A stretch of 64,000 bases of DNA, from positions 15,887,501 to 15,951,500 of the forward strand of contig CM028899.1 in assembly GCA_016801885.1 (NCBI GenBank). Direction: 5' to 3'. This document shows, one piece after another, positions 46,618 through 60,157 of the stretch; position 1 is the first letter of the stretch, and each line of letters begins with the position of its first letter. A program made the position numbers and the translations under genes. The notes under the pieces were generated by a model. It was not told the DNA's origin. It ran no database searches and saw nothing but the letters and a program-made list of their open reading frames with translations. The DNA is from Toxotes chatareus. Its lineage: Eukaryota; Chordata; Actinopteri; Toxotidae.

Positions 46618-46669
46618 ATATATATAAATATATAAATATACATATATATATATATAATTTTTTTTTTTG
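46618..46669. repeat. AT-rich dinucleotide repeat and T run
   Basis: TATA/TAAATA units followed by a T run. Confidence 0.9.
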
Positions 46670-46719
46670 CCCCTATCCTCTCCTGTCAGCGTATTCATAA
46701 ATGTTGTTGGAAAATTTCT

Positions 46720-47160
46720 TATTTTAGCAATCCTCCAGATAGCCAGAGCCCATTTCCATAGCTTTAAATAATGTCAATCTGGGCAAACCCTGGATTGAAG
46801 CCCCTGAGCCGGAAGGCACAATTTCTCCTTTGCCTACAGTCTGATAATTTTCGGAGCTATTGGCAACTTGGGAATTTTGCAGCCTTATCACTTGGGCTCA
46901 GCGAAGTTCACTGCCACTAATCGGTGCAGGGATCACTCATTCAAGGATTGCATGATCATGTGTTTTTTTTTTTTTTTTTTTCCGGGGCAGTGACAGCTGT
47001 CTGCGCCGGGGCATTAGCAATGCAGATGAACCAGCCTAATAGGTTAATGCGTAACACATGAAAATTAGGTTTAATCCCCAAGTGAAATAATCTAACATTT
47101 TCAAATTCCTTGATGTGGGAATAGAGACATTGCCTGTGACTCAATTAGGTGCAATGCGGA
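46720..47160. promoter_or_regulatory. candidate regulatory element split by a T run
   Basis: Complex sequence on both sides of a 19-base T run (46963-46981), with AAATAATGTCAATC, CTGATAATTTTC, CCACTAATCGG, CTAATAGGTTAATG and AAATTAGGTTTAATCC words plus the palindrome CATGATCATG (46951-46960). Confidence 0.37.
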
Positions 47161-47425
47161 TCAAAGCAAATTTACCTAGAGGATGTGCCCTAGATCCCTC
47201 ACACGCAGCCATGTGTATGCGTGCAAGAGTGTGTTTGTGTGTATGCATGTGACAGTGAGGGATATGGCAGTGTGCCTGTCCTCATAATGCCGCAGGCAAA
47301 CCCAGGGCGGCAATAACATCATCATGACAGGACCTCTGCCTGCTTATTTATTCCCTTTACTTACCTCACTGCTCAAATAATGTCAATGCACACATGCGCA
47401 CGGACATGCACACCCTGACACGCTG

Positions 47426-47452
47426 ACACACACACACACACACACACACACA
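47426..47452. repeat. (CA)n microsatellite
   Basis: About thirteen CA units. Confidence 0.95.
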
Positions 47453-50400
47453 TTTGAAAATGAATAGCCTTAGCCGTGGAACCTGCAGAGAAGTGATAAC
47501 TGAGACGGTGTGAGCAGCCTCCGTCACAGCAGCAGTGTTTTCGGCTTAATTGGAACTAAGTACCAGACACATGTGGGAGCAAATATATGTGGCGATTCAT
47601 ATGCATGTGGTCAGGTTGGGATATATTTCTTATTCAAATCTAAATTGAATGGGGGTTGGCTGAATCCATTCCAAATGTGGCGCTAATGTTGGATTCTATC
47701 CTGCATCATGCCCCATGATTACTATTAATAAGCTCCTGCCATGTGTACATCGGAGACCATATACAGTGCCCTGTAATGGAAATGGAGCATCAGGGTTGTG
47801 TGTGTGTATGTACGTGCATGTGTGCATGCGTGTATGTGTGTGTATCATTAGGAGGGTGCAGCTGGCCATTAGGGTCCTAGGGTGGGTGTTGTTTTGCTCT
47901 TCTCCTCACAGTATTCCTGTCGGTTATTCTCTAATGCGTTACTCTGACCACCGGCACTTTGTTAGAGGACAAAAACATTTCCTCATTGCCTCTCACACAA
48001 GTGTGTGTGAGTGAGGTCGAGGCTGATTTCTCAAAGCAGGTAGCAAGTAATGAAAGACACACTCTTAAGCCTTCACGAATTGGCAATCGAGAGAGGAGAG
48101 AAGACTTCAGAAATAAGCACTGTTTGGGGATGGGAAGCGTCAAAACGCACCAATTACTATCCCCAGACAGTTACCCCTCCAAAAAAAAAAAAAACACACA
48201 CACACTTTGAAATCAATGAGGACACAAACTGAACAATCAGCTGCAACTAGCTATCAACAATGGAGTGGAATATGCAAAAATGCCAATTAAATGTGTTAGC
48301 ATACGCACAGGTTTTTTTTTTTTTTTGTATGATATCCCAACATCTGTGGCATTAGCCATGGCTCTCTTTATGTAAAATAGAGACAGGGAAATGAATACGC
48401 AATCTACCACTGTGTTTTCATCATTAGTGCGCTCCAACTCACGGCTCTGGTGCCTCCCAAGCCGCCTGAGTGGGGAGCGAGAGGAACATTTGTGTGCCCT
48501 CGCTTGCCAAATTAATTCTTGTCTTGACATCTTAATTCTCAGTTCTTGTGTGTGGTCAAATCAGCCTACTATGGAAAAGCAATCAAGCAATTATTCCCAA
48601 ATTATATTTGCCCAACACACACTGATTGGTTATTCTTTTCTTATTGAGTAAGCTCATTAATTCTGAGCAGCTTGCTTGTTATGCCTCTGCCATTACTCCT
48701 TTCCCCTCTCATCCCCTCTCTTTCTCTCTCTCTCTCTCTCTGGGTCTCTCTCACCCCCTGCTCTTCATCATGCACACTCACTCCCAGCTCTCACTCCCAC
48801 TACCCCCCCCCCACCGCACCAGCCCACCCCGGCACACACTCCTCTTTCCTTCTCTCTCCAACAGATGCACCCTATCTTGCAGCCCCAGCCTGCTGATGTT
48901 TTGGAGATGACATACACTACAAAAGCCCCATGATCTGTGGCATTGTCTAGTCGGCCAATTACTATTCCCATCTCTGATTAACTTTGATGTGGAACCTAAT
49001 GAGATAAGGCAGCTTATCGAGGCAGCAGCTGATAGTGGTCTCATTTATTCCTGTGCCTGGCACCCAAGCAAGTGACAAAAACTAATGAGGAGGAGTTTGT
49101 ATGTAAGCTCAGGTCTAAGGGAAGTGCGAAATTGTTCATCTGCAGTTCATCAGCTCCCGCCTGAAATGGCCTCGGCACCGTCAGCGTGCTGCGCCGAGAC
49201 ACTCCACATAGCAGCACAGTGGCTCGCTGTGGAACAAGAGCCACCAAGTTTCTCTGTGTCTAACTCTCTCTCTCCCTCTCCCTCCCCCTCTCCCTCTCTT
49301 CTCCTCTCTCCCACATCTTTCGCTTAACAGCTCCTTTTCCCTTCTCCAGGCTCTAATGGTGCAGCTAATTGCTCAGGTTGTTTAGTTGTGAGGAATTGCA
49401 GAGGAGTGTGTGTACAAAGCCGTTCCCTTTGCCTGATCTCCAAGAGGTGAAACCTTAATTTTCCACTTCTGCTGCCTGTCTATTTTTATTTTCATGTGTG
49501 TGCCCGTGCGTGTGTTTGTGTGTGTGGCTAATTTTTTCACACAGAGAATAGAAAATAATTCAAGAATATGCTCTGCTGTTGATTGGATTTCACTGTAATA
49601 TTTTTCAGTTGTTTTAAGGAATTATTTGCTGTACAAATTTTTGAAATTCTAATTAAAAAAATTACACAGGCATTGAATTATGGTTCACAAAGGTGGCATT
49701 ATAATACTAAATACTAACAATAGCAATAAATCAACTGAGTAAAGGTGAAAATAGTTTCTTTTTCCTATTAAAATAAAAGTATGGTGGCTTTACTAGTTTC
49801 TGTGCCACCACAAGGCAGTGTAATAATTACTATCCTTTAAAAGGGTTGTTAATATTTTCTTATCAACAATACCACTACATTGTAATGAAACAGCCCTTTT
49901 AAATAATACTTTTGTTGTGAAGCAGCAGCACATTCTTGTAATGCAGTTGACGAAGGAGGAAAAAAGGAAAACGCCCTGAAGTGAATTGAACTGTGAATTG
50001 TCCTGCACGGACTGTGTGTAGAGAGGCAGGAAGTGTGTGCCTTTTGATTTGGAGTATAAAAGTAAATAATATTTGTACATCTAACACATACTCGAAGTGA
50101 ATGAGCAGCCCCTGAATGTGTTTCTATGAGCAAGTGGAGAGCTCTACAGACTTTAAAGCCAGAGCCCAATTAAGCCTCGCCTCATCGGGAGAGGGAGAGG
50201 AGCTGAAAGCTGAATACATAAGATAATGCAGCCTCACTAAAGCAGCCGGCTCGCTCAGTGTAAAATTAGAGAGGGAAGAAAAAATCTTGATAAAGGGAGA
50301 AGAAAAAGCAGGGACAGACAGTAGGGGGAAGAAGAGGAAAAGAAGTTCCTTTGGGCCAATTTCCTTTGAAACTGGTTAACCAAATACAGCTATTCATATT

Positions 50401-51564
50401 CAGCACAATTAATAGTGTCTCTTTCTTGTTCAGACGGCACATCATAACGGGCAGAGGGGAAGAGAGAGAAGAGGATTTCTTTCTCTCTCCAAATTGTAGC
50501 CAATTTAGGGACAAAGCGGTACCCTCTAGTTCCCCAGAATAGGAGTCGCACTCATAAAAGAAGACTGACAGTCGACATCCAAATCTCATTCAAGGACGCA
50601 ATTTCCAAATGCTAATCATAATCTGCAGATGTTGGCCACTGATACATCCATTTATTTATTTATTTTGGAAGCATGTCTGTGCCCATTTGGACGGCCTGTG
50701 AAATTTGAAACAAAGAGGGAAAATCCCTTCTTTTTGAGGCATGTTGAACAGTGTGCGGGGGGACCAGCCACAGCATGGACATCTGCACCATCTTCAGACG
50801 GTGTGTGTTAGCAAACACGCACACACAGATGCACAGTGAGGAACACATGGACAGAGGGAAACACATACTCTCTCCTTCCTCTGTTTTTTTTTCTTTTTTT
50901 TCTTTTTTTTTTACTTCTCTTGCTCTCCCTTTCTCTCCGGGTCGTTTTAGAGTACCTCAGATGTGTCATCAGACATTGGTTTCTATCTGAACCTGAGGGA
51001 AAAAAGAAATACTTGACAGAAAGGTATATAAAAAGAAGACACTCTGAATTTTTGACATTCTTCGCACAGCTGCTTCAAAATGAGTAGGATGGAGAGGCAA
51101 GGAAAAGCAACTCCAAGACGTGTTTTGTTTATTTGCTGCCTTTTCTCCCTTTCCTCTTTCATGAGGATGGAGGCTAGCACGAGGCCACAACTCACTCATC
51201 CTTGTATTGACGGACTCGGTGCAGGGCCGTGAAAGAGAAATAGGCATGGCTAAATGAATTCCGGGATCTGTTCTATTCAGCCAAACTCAAAAAGGATAAC
51301 CCCTTTTTTCCATTTAGATACCAAATGCAAGGTGAAACTCAGCTCACCTTGTCAGTTAGGTGACATTAAATATGCAGCTCCCTTCAATAGGTAGACAGAT
51401 ACAGTAATAACTGCAGCTGCTAACTATTAATTAGATTTAATCAAATCGTGGCCGGTGCTGAATCAGTTGTGTGTTCATGTTGTGTTTGCTGATGTATGCT
51501 TCGGGTTTTGATTTGTGCCAGCTCACCTTTCTTAATATACTTTCTGTGCTCTGTATATCTTACT

Positions 51565-51628
51565 CGTGTTTTTCGTTCGTTCGTGAATTTTTCCTTTCTT
51601 TCTTCCTTCCTTCCTTTCTTTCTTTTCC
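51565..51628. repeat. (TTCG)n and (TTCC/TTTC)n tetramer block
   Basis: Adjacent tetramer repeats with a short spacer. Confidence 0.9.
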
Positions 51629-51839
51629 GTGGGTAAAGCTATTGGTAAATGTCCTTGATAAATAAGGCAGTAGGAAACATCCTTTTTTTTTTTTGTTACT
51701 TACAACTATTCAGCCACATTCTATTTCCCATTCTCATTTAAATATGAATAAGATTACAGTACAGTACACATACATGCTTCAAGAGTGTGTTGAGGACATG
51801 GTGACCCCTTGTCGTGACTGCAGTCATACAGCTCTCTGT

Positions 51840-52240
51840 TATCACTGACTGACTCTTTGTTTGTGTAATAATTAATATTCATGCTTCTCTACATGTGATC
51901 CGTCCTTCGATGGCCGCTGATGTCATGGAGCCCATTCTGGCTCAGTGGGGCTAATACTTGACTACAAAAGCCATTGATTGTGGTTGCACTAGGGAGATGA
52001 GGGTTCTGTTGCTATTTGTAATATTTCACAGTGGCTTGGAGGTGCTGTATTGATGCTGGTTTCCTTAGAAGACTGCCTCTGGACATTTCCAAAACCCACT
52101 GTTGGGTCCAGGCTCTCTTTGTTGACTTTGTCCTGCCTCTCCCCCAATAAACAATCCTCCCAGCTGATAGCATGCCAGGTTCTGTTTGAAACAATCAGTA
52201 CTCGTGCCCCTCTCAAGCATGCCAGGCCAATCAAAAGGCA
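51840..52240. promoter_or_regulatory. candidate regulatory element
   Basis: Mostly repeat-free, with GTAATAATTAATATTCATG at its left end, CATTGATTGTGG, and CAATAAACAATC (FOX/SOX-like, near 52,145). Confidence 0.33.
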
Positions 52241-55104
52241 GGGGAAGACAAACAGAGCTGTGCAGCTGTCCTCCGAACAAAATGAAGCACTTCCGGGGCC
52301 AGCGAGGAGGACCGGAGCACTGGGTGCACCCTAAATGGACCATTGTACTCTCCCAGAATAAGCTTCAGGATCACACAGCACCCAATTGTGGGCCAAGTGA
52401 CGCCCCTCCACACCCACCCACTACCCATACCTACAAATCACACATTTACCTTCACCCACCCCAACCCCGTTTCTTCATTCATTCACTCCCTCCCTCTCCT
52501 GGTCGGTGAGATTTGGCTGCAGTCTTTTAGGAGGAAGAAAAGACTCACCCTGCTACAAACGGATGGAATGGCTTCAGTATCCTCACCCACCCTTTCTCCA
52601 GTCAGCAGCAGACTCTGAGCAAGGAGAACACTGCATGTCTAGCCGCCAAAGCACTCAACATGCCACAGTAGTCTGACTGGGTGCTGAAAGCAGTTCTGCA
52701 TTTTAATATTCAGTGCACCACTTCATTAACATTCTATTCGAGCCCACAATAGAGACTGAGAGGCTCTGACCCTGCAGTTCCCCCGATCAAGGTCAGTAAC
52801 TAAGAAAATAAAATCTGAATTGCATCCTGGCACACAATTGGATCCTCCAGCCCTGCCATATCCCCGCTTAAGAAAATAAAATTACCCCCCCCCCCCCATT
52901 GATGAACATATTCACTGTGTTCTCAATAGGGGCACTTTGGAATGAAAAGACTGTGCTTCAAAAGTAAAAATTATTATTTTGATCTTACAATATGAAAGGC
53001 AAATTCATCTTCAGGACAAGCATTTTGCAGAGTACTTCTATCATCACAGTGACCCTTGTAAATTGTGGATTTGTAAAAGTTTTATATGTAGGTTCCACTA
53101 TCCCCTTGCACATACACACACACCTACACACATACAGGGTCTGTAAAGGCACTCACAAAAGCTCCATGAGTTTTGTAGTTCACCCCAGCAGCTTTACAAC
53201 CCATGCCAACTATGCAGTGCAGTGTCTGTAAAAGGTCACTCTTGCTATTTACATCCCTGCACATATGGACACACACACACATAGAGTCAAGAGAATAAAT
53301 CTAGCCGACCAGTCGATTATGTGATTGGGTGCTGTGACAAAGGGTGAGCATGTTGCTAACACGTTCCCTGTCAGTAGAGGGGCTATATGTGGGCAGACAC
53401 AAAGCCTCATTAAAATACATACAGAGCCGGTGCTGCTCCGGTGGGTGGGAAAGATGCTCCATCAAGATGTCGTTACAACAACGCTATCTCCACCCACTGG
53501 CATGTATCTCCCTCACACTGTCCTCCCCCATGCCTGGACAGCACAATGGCAGGCTCCTTTATAGCCAGTGTGGGCCATTCCCTCCATTCCCTGCGAGGTC
53601 AGGGCCTAATCCTCGGGGAGTTCTCACATTGTGTTTTAGCGAACTGGGGTCAAACTGTTTGAAATGAGGGGGTTTAGTTAAACATCTATTAGGCAGGCCC
53701 AGTGTGTTGGGGTGCGCTTGATTTATGTGCAAAGCTGTTGTGCTCAGCTGTCCCAATACTCTGCAGCATATTGGGCTACATGTTCCACAAGTCCTGTATG
53801 TGTCAGTGTGAACAAAAAAATCCCACAGCATACATCGCCTTAAATAATACACACTGACCCGACGTTCACCTCAACACATGTCCACCTATTCATGCGATGT
53901 GTCTTCCACAAGGATGGGGTAGAATGTATTTCAGAATTGTCCATGTGCCTGTCGTTGTCTTTGCCACTGAGAGGCGCTGTGCAGAGCTAAAAAAAAAAAA
54001 AAAAGGTGGTGGGGGGGGGGAATTAAAGAATAAAAGTTGAAAGTGTAGCTGTGTTGTCAGCAGTGCCATGTAGGCCAACTGCCCTGTTAGTGAGGCTGAC
54101 ATTCAAAGAGAGTTGGGATGCTGACAACAATCCCACAACCTCCTGCTGCGAGAAGACATTTCGCATGGTGGCCGAGGGCTTTGATACAGCTCTTGTGATC
54201 CTCGCTGGCTTGGCTTTGAAAAAGCACACACACGCAGCACAGAGCCCAGGCCATCACCATTATATACCATTTGAACACAGGGCTTTTTATATATTCCAGA
54301 ATTTTCCATTATTATTGTCATGATATCACCTCTTTCGGCTGCGCGTTAAACATGTGTTTACATGGAAATTTTCCTTATTTGGCGCACTTTGTTGCCATGC
54401 TCATACCAGTATTTGGTCTCATCTCTTGTGTCCATTTCTGCAATGACTGAAAAATGTATTACGCAGCACCTACACAGGTACATGAAAATGCAAAGTGTTC
54501 CCAGAGAAAAGACTACTTCACTGAGAGCTCCCTCTTGTCATAACCAAATAAAAAATAATTAAAATATGGCACTGTCCTCATGCTGCCCATTAATAGCAAG
54601 GCTGTCTCTATAATAGGGAAATGTGACTGCAAGCAATAAGCAGCCATTCAGGTTAGTGAATATACAACCCACTTTCAAGACTAAAGGCAAACAAGCTCCA
54701 CTAATTACTGAGGCACTATGCCGTCACTTTTCGGAGCAAGGGTTACTGAATGGTTGCCTATTACTTCACTCTCCCTGCACCAAATGCTTAAGATAATGAC
54801 CAGTTACTAATTGGTGCTTATACCTTATATCAGTTTGTACAGAATATAATTGCAGCTATTATGGTACTAAATAATCATTGGAATTAGCATCTTTTAGCAA
54901 AAACCATGCTAAATAGAAGTATGGAGCATTTTCCAGGAAGAGGTCTTAGTGTCGATGCACCACCGGTTGATTCATCATTAACTAGAGGGTTCAGGGCAGA
55001 GGGAATGCCTTTCCTATCATATTGTGGTGTCAGTGCATCTTCTGCACCAGCTAATGGAGGCACTGATGTAGCACATTCACATCTGTGTGCAGTCTTGTGT
55101 GTTT

Positions 55105-55108
<4 letters not shown>

Positions 55109-55175
<67 letters not shown>
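55109..55175. repeat. (GT)n microsatellite, longest in window
   Basis: Sixty-seven bases of uninterrupted GT, followed by GGGAGGGAGGGAGG. It is probably length-polymorphic and able to form Z-DNA. Confidence 0.97.
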
Positions 55176-55177
<2 letters not shown>

Positions 55178-56988
55178 AGGGAGGGAGGTCTATATTCTAT
55201 GCAGATCACGCTCCCCATGCTTCAGCAGCTCCTCCTTTGTGTTGGCCCTTCCGTCAGCTGTTGACTTCCTAAGTGTCTCAGACAGCCGTGTTTCTGTCTG
55301 CGCCTCTGTCCACTGCCTTGTCCCGCTCACATTTCTGAAGTCCGCTGACTGCTAATGGCCGTGTCCAGACAAAGAGCCCACTCTGTGGCCACTCTGCGGG
55401 GCCAGGCCGGCCGCCAGGGACAACCAGGAGGGAGGGGGGTCCAGGGAGGAGGAGATGAAGGGAGGGCCGGGTTTGGGAAAAGGGAGGGCTGAAGCTGGGA
55501 AGAGCACCCGGCACTGCCTGCCTCTCTACACTCATGTCACGCTTGTGTGACAACCACTCCTCTGTGCTTGTTTGAACTGTCCTTCCCAATTAGCACTAAT
55601 AAGTCACTCTGTAAGGATGAGCAAGCATAGTGTGCCCAATCACCCCCAGTTCACATAGGCATAAACAGATTTGTACACAAAACGCAAACACACATTCTCT
55701 CTTCCACCCTAAGCTTAGCAGCCCATGAAAATCCCAGGAGCACAACCCTGCTAATAGACAGAGAAAGCCCAAAACACATCTCCTTCCCAGCAAACAAGTG
55801 CCAGTAAAGAGGCAAATTAATGGCAAGTCGTTTGAAGGGTTTGCCTAAGAATAATTTTACTCTGGCGTCTCACTACCACTGAAGAATTGATTAGATCCCT
55901 GCTCAATCAAAGTGCCTGAATCAATAAAGAGCGGAGCAGGCATGCTCTAAGCCAATTTATTCACAGCATCTCTCTAACATAAGAGTCACAGAGAAACACA
56001 GACAGAGAGAGAGAGCATCACTGACAGGTGACAATGCGAAGGTCCCGCTGAAACTAAAAGCTAGAGTCTGTAGGAGAAAGGCAGGTGTATCCCAGTTCAT
56101 GTCAGTGCACTGCTGATACTTCATTAGATTAGCTAAAACGCCAATTCCAGCCTCTATTCCGGGGATTCGCTTCACAACGGTTCATTTAAATCATCTAACT
56201 AATAAAGATTATGTTCATAAAATATGAAACACTGAAGAACTAATTGTTATTTAGTTTCATGATGCAAAGTTTAGACGTGAAAACAGACATGCTGCATGGG
56301 ATAAAAAGCTAAGGAACTCTGGAATAATGACTTCACTTGTGTTTTCTCAAAGTAGAGACTGGAGGACTTAGTCAAGCTCGGCTGTGCTCGGCTGTTTCTT
56401 GTTGCCTGCTTGTTTATTGTCATGCAGAAAGCAGAGGAGGTATTAAAGGCAGATTTCGCCCTTATTTTAAAATGTGGTGCTGAAGATTAGAGCGCTTGCC
56501 AAACACTGTGGAAACACTTAATTGATTTCCTTTGGACTGTTTACCTCTACTGTAGCCCTCCTAGAGCCCAGCACTTGCTCGTTCGCATGCACACACACAA
56601 ACACACACACGTAGAGTACAACCCTGGCCCCATTGACGCCAACACAGGCCTGCCAAGAGCCTCATTAGTATTCACAGCAGTGGCATTTGCCAGCCTGAGC
56701 GTTGCCGTGGTGATGCTGCCCACACAAGTGATGATAAATGGTGCTTTCAGCTTCTCTGCCTTCCATAGAGCAGAACAGGGAGCTGCTAGCCAGCAGGAGT
56801 TGCTGGCTAGGACCCAGCTACAGCCATGGCTAGCAAGGCCTCATCCCCAACACCAGGCAACTGACGCATGACTACACAAGCCCGGGGCTGCTTGAAGGCT
56901 TTGGGTGCAGGGGAGTGGTGGGTAAGAGGGGTTTGGTGCCGTATGGGTTGTGTGTGGATATTGAGAAAAAGAGATTTAGTTTCTGCTG

Positions 56989-57042
56989 GTGTGTTTGTGT
57001 GTGTGTGTGTGTGTCCGTGTGTGTGTGTCCGCGTGTGTGTGT
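56989..57042. repeat. (GT)n microsatellite, interrupted
   Basis: GT units with TCC and CCG interruptions. Confidence 0.95.
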
Positions 57043-58454
57043 TGGGAGAGGGGGAGGAGGGGGCATGTTGGGAAGAAGTGTGTGCTTGAACTTGTTATTG
57101 TTGGCTGAAAAAGTGATGTCAGCTTCAGTGTTTCTCAAGTGTGTTTTGTTCACTGTATTTTTCAGTTATGTGATAATCTGATCACAATTTACATAAAATA
57201 TCTGACTTTAAAAAAAAAAACTGCACTTATATTATTGACTCTTATTTATGTATATTTGATTTGATACGACACCAAGAAACATGAAAGTAAATTATTTTTT
57301 TATTTTTTTAAATGAGAGTAATTATTGCCTGATAAGCCAGGCCAACATTGTTAATCTTTTAAAACTATAATTGTTTTAATATATATAAAAAAAAAACAAT
57401 TTATACACTAGTATATACAATAACATTACTGCCCCCTTTTATTAGAACATTATTAAATAAAATGTTACAATAAACCCCTTTTTTAATAATTAATAATCAT
57501 GTTTTGGTTACACTGAATATGCAGAAATAACAAATACTATTTATTGTAAAGATGCTTTTAAGATCAAAGGCTCCTACACAAAAGACTTGTAACTATATGC
57601 ATTTGATTAAATAAGATTATCTGTAATTGTGCATTATACTATTTTAGTAAAGAAGTTAGTTAGCAGTGAGTCAAATGGCTCCCTGGGATAAAAAAGAAAT
57701 AGAAAAATGTACTCCATGTAAAAACTATTAAACCATGCCTGTCCGTCAACAGACAATGCTACACACTAACTAATTATTTTTGTTTGCCTAATTGTATTAT
57801 AAACTAACTACTGAGTGTGACAGATTCATTGTCAAATGACTGTCAAAGCCAGTGCAGGCTGATTCAGTCCCTCTCCTGTGTTTCTTTTTACTGCAGGTGT
57901 TACAGCGAGGGCTGCTTGAGCCTTAAATCAGCGTAGACAAACAGAGGGTTAAGGTATCCAGCTACACTTTCCTTCCCCAGAGCCCACACATACAGATGTG
58001 TAAGCAATGAGAACGAGGAGGCTGAACCGAAATCCTCCTGATCCTAGTTAAATAGAGAAAGACGGTGTTATTCCCACATTATGGTGCACCGATACGTAGC
58101 GCATTAAATGCCTGGCTGATTTGAAATCACAGTGTCTTATTAGAAATAGTGCGACAGCAGAGATGGACAGAGGATCTTTATTTGATGCTAATATCTAGTT
58201 TTAGTATCAGTAACAGTTATGTAAACAGTATTAGGTTAATGTGAAGTACATCCAAAATCTTTGTGCCTATGTGTGTGTTTTATTTATAAAAAAAAAATGC
58301 CATTATAATTTAGAACAAAACTAAGTTTATAGAAAATATATACAAGGGCATAGTCATTACTGTGGTCTGAACAAGAAATGTATGGTGGATTTTGAAAAAC
58401 TGGATGCAGCACAGCCCACATTGTCTCAATAATCCACTCCTGGATATTTTTCTT

Positions 58455-58476
58455 TATTTTATTTTATTTTATTTTA
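58455..58476. repeat. (ATTTT)n pentamer repeat
   Basis: About four units. Confidence 0.9.
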
Positions 58477-60133
58477 CTCTCCCAAGGCTTCACAGCTAAA
58501 TCAATAACAGAACCATTCTTCCAGCATCAAAGTTGAATACAAGCAAACGCAATATTTCTACCTTGCAATTACCCCACGGCTCGTGCTTTGCATTATACAG
58601 TCTTCTTACACAATGCTCCTACAATATTCCTGGCACAACAAAGTTTCTCTCTTCATCTACTTTTTCTGTTAAATTCGAAACTGGGCAGTGAATACGTCTG
58701 ATAAAATTACAGTAATTCTTGCACATCAGCAGCTCACGAGCACAGCCATCCGTGGTCGAACTTGGGGATGACCGCCCCTTCAAAAGATGGCCTGACCCTT
58801 CCAAAATCAAGCCTGATTACCCATCTCTAGGACACTAAGAAGCGCCCAACTTCAAAAGGAGCAGAGACAATCACGGGTGGGGTGGCACAGGAGAGGGGGA
58901 GGGGGGGAGTGTTCAGAAACCTCAGCCCTGTGCTGTGGCGGCTTGGGCCAGACTGCAACGGTCTCAGCCAGGGGGCTAGGGCTATTAAAAGATAAATGTA
59001 TTTCTCTGTTCCATTATTCATGATGTGAGGAGGTGGGGAGGGAGCAGGGAGCCAGAGGCTTAGCACAGCAGTGGATCCCTCCTCGGCCTCGTCAGGGCCA
59101 AGGCCCCCACTGCACCCGCTGCACCCACACCCTGATGCAAGAGAGGGTGAGTGGGGTGGGGGAGTATGGGCGACAGCTGTGAGGTGGTAGAGAGGGTGAT
59201 AATGCAACAGTATGTATTCCCACGCACACACACTTAATGCCATAATTTTGTGTAGTTTGTGATACATGTGTAAAAAAAAAAAGCTGTTTACGATACAGAT
59301 TTGTGTAATATCCAAAATCCAATAAATTCTGATTTTTAAAGTTGCCTTTTGACGTAGAATCACTCAAGTGATTTTGACATGCATCAGACTGTGCTGCTGA
59401 ATAACCTCTCAGCTGCTGATTAAGTTAAGGGTTTGGACAAATATTTTGGGCACATATTGGACTTGCCAGAGTGAATGGAAAAGTGAGCTGTTGTCCAACT
59501 TGTCTCTGATCTGCAAGAAAAGCAGATTAGGATGACCCCAGTGTCACTCATTTGGAGATGAGTCACTGTTGAGAAAAACCAAAAATTCTGGAGAGAATGT
59601 CAAACAGCAGCAACACTTAAGCTTTGTCTATGTGCTCCTGCTTTTTTTTTTTATTATTATTATTATTTACATGCATTTATTAGATTGTTTCCTCCAAACA
59701 CAAACATATTAAAAACTATATTTTTTCAACATGGATAATTTTTAGATTTTTCCTATTGAAGCAAGATAAAATATAAGAAAGCAAATATGTTTGAATTACA
59801 TATAATTATTTCAACATGATTTCATTGTTCCGGTGTATTAGTCGCGAAATATATTTTTAAGAGATTTAAGTGATAACAACAACGGTTACATTGTGTTAAA
59901 CAAAATATTTATCTCACATGCCTCATGATGAGAGAAACTACCTGTTCCTGTTTTAATCAAATGCTTTCCAAATTGTTTCATAATTACCTATAATTGAACA
60001 CACACTGTGCAGTTTTTCTGTTTCACGCCAGTATCTATTTTCTGCAGTTGCTAAAATCACGCTGGCATTGTGTTTGTCTCAACAATGGCAATCACTGATA
60101 ACTGGTATTCATTTTCAAACATACTTCCACACA

Positions 60134-60157
60134 TTTTTTTTTTTTTTTTTTTTTTTT
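60134..60157. repeat. T homopolymer
   Basis: Twenty-four T in a row. No target-site duplication or retroelement body was recognised beside it. Confidence 0.95.

Larger units (their letters stand above)
41741..46715. other. non-coding desert segment, mixed AT-rich and repeat DNA
   Basis: CT patches (42,280-42,310; 43484-43500), T/A runs, a GATTCG hexamer repeat (43129-43150), octamers at 45767-45774 and 46116-46123, and an AT dinucleotide block (46618-46669). Complex stretches at 43,290-43,430 and 44,960-45,200 may be constrained. The open frames at 44,486-44,959 are not convincing genes. Confidence 0.55.
47161..51835. other. non-coding desert segment
   Basis: A CA repeat (47426-47452), GT/GCATG patch (47,798-47,845), an A run with CA (48181-48205), pyrimidine-rich tracts (48,713-48,760; 49,263-49,315; 50883-50930) and a TTCC/TTCG block (51565-51628). 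Complex stretches at 48,230-48,560 and 50,340-50,640 may be constrained. No gene recognised. Confidence 0.55.
52241..57180. other. non-coding desert segment with the longest GT repeat
   Basis: A C run (52885-52897), CA patches near 53,105 and 53,270, an A/G run (53989-54020), the (GT)n at 55109-55175 and a mixed GT repeat at 56989-57042. Complex stretches at 55,560-55,980 and 56,030-56,220 may be constrained. No gene recognised. Confidence 0.55.

Noticed and set aside
58827..59363. Minus-strand open frame of 178 codons
   Set aside because: It crosses a GC-rich patch and an A run, has no family likeness and no promoter or splice context. A chance open frame is likely.
60134..60157. Long T run as a retroelement tail
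   Set aside because: No element body, no inverted repeats and no target-site duplication could be recognised beside it. The same holds for the T runs at 46,963 and 62,722.
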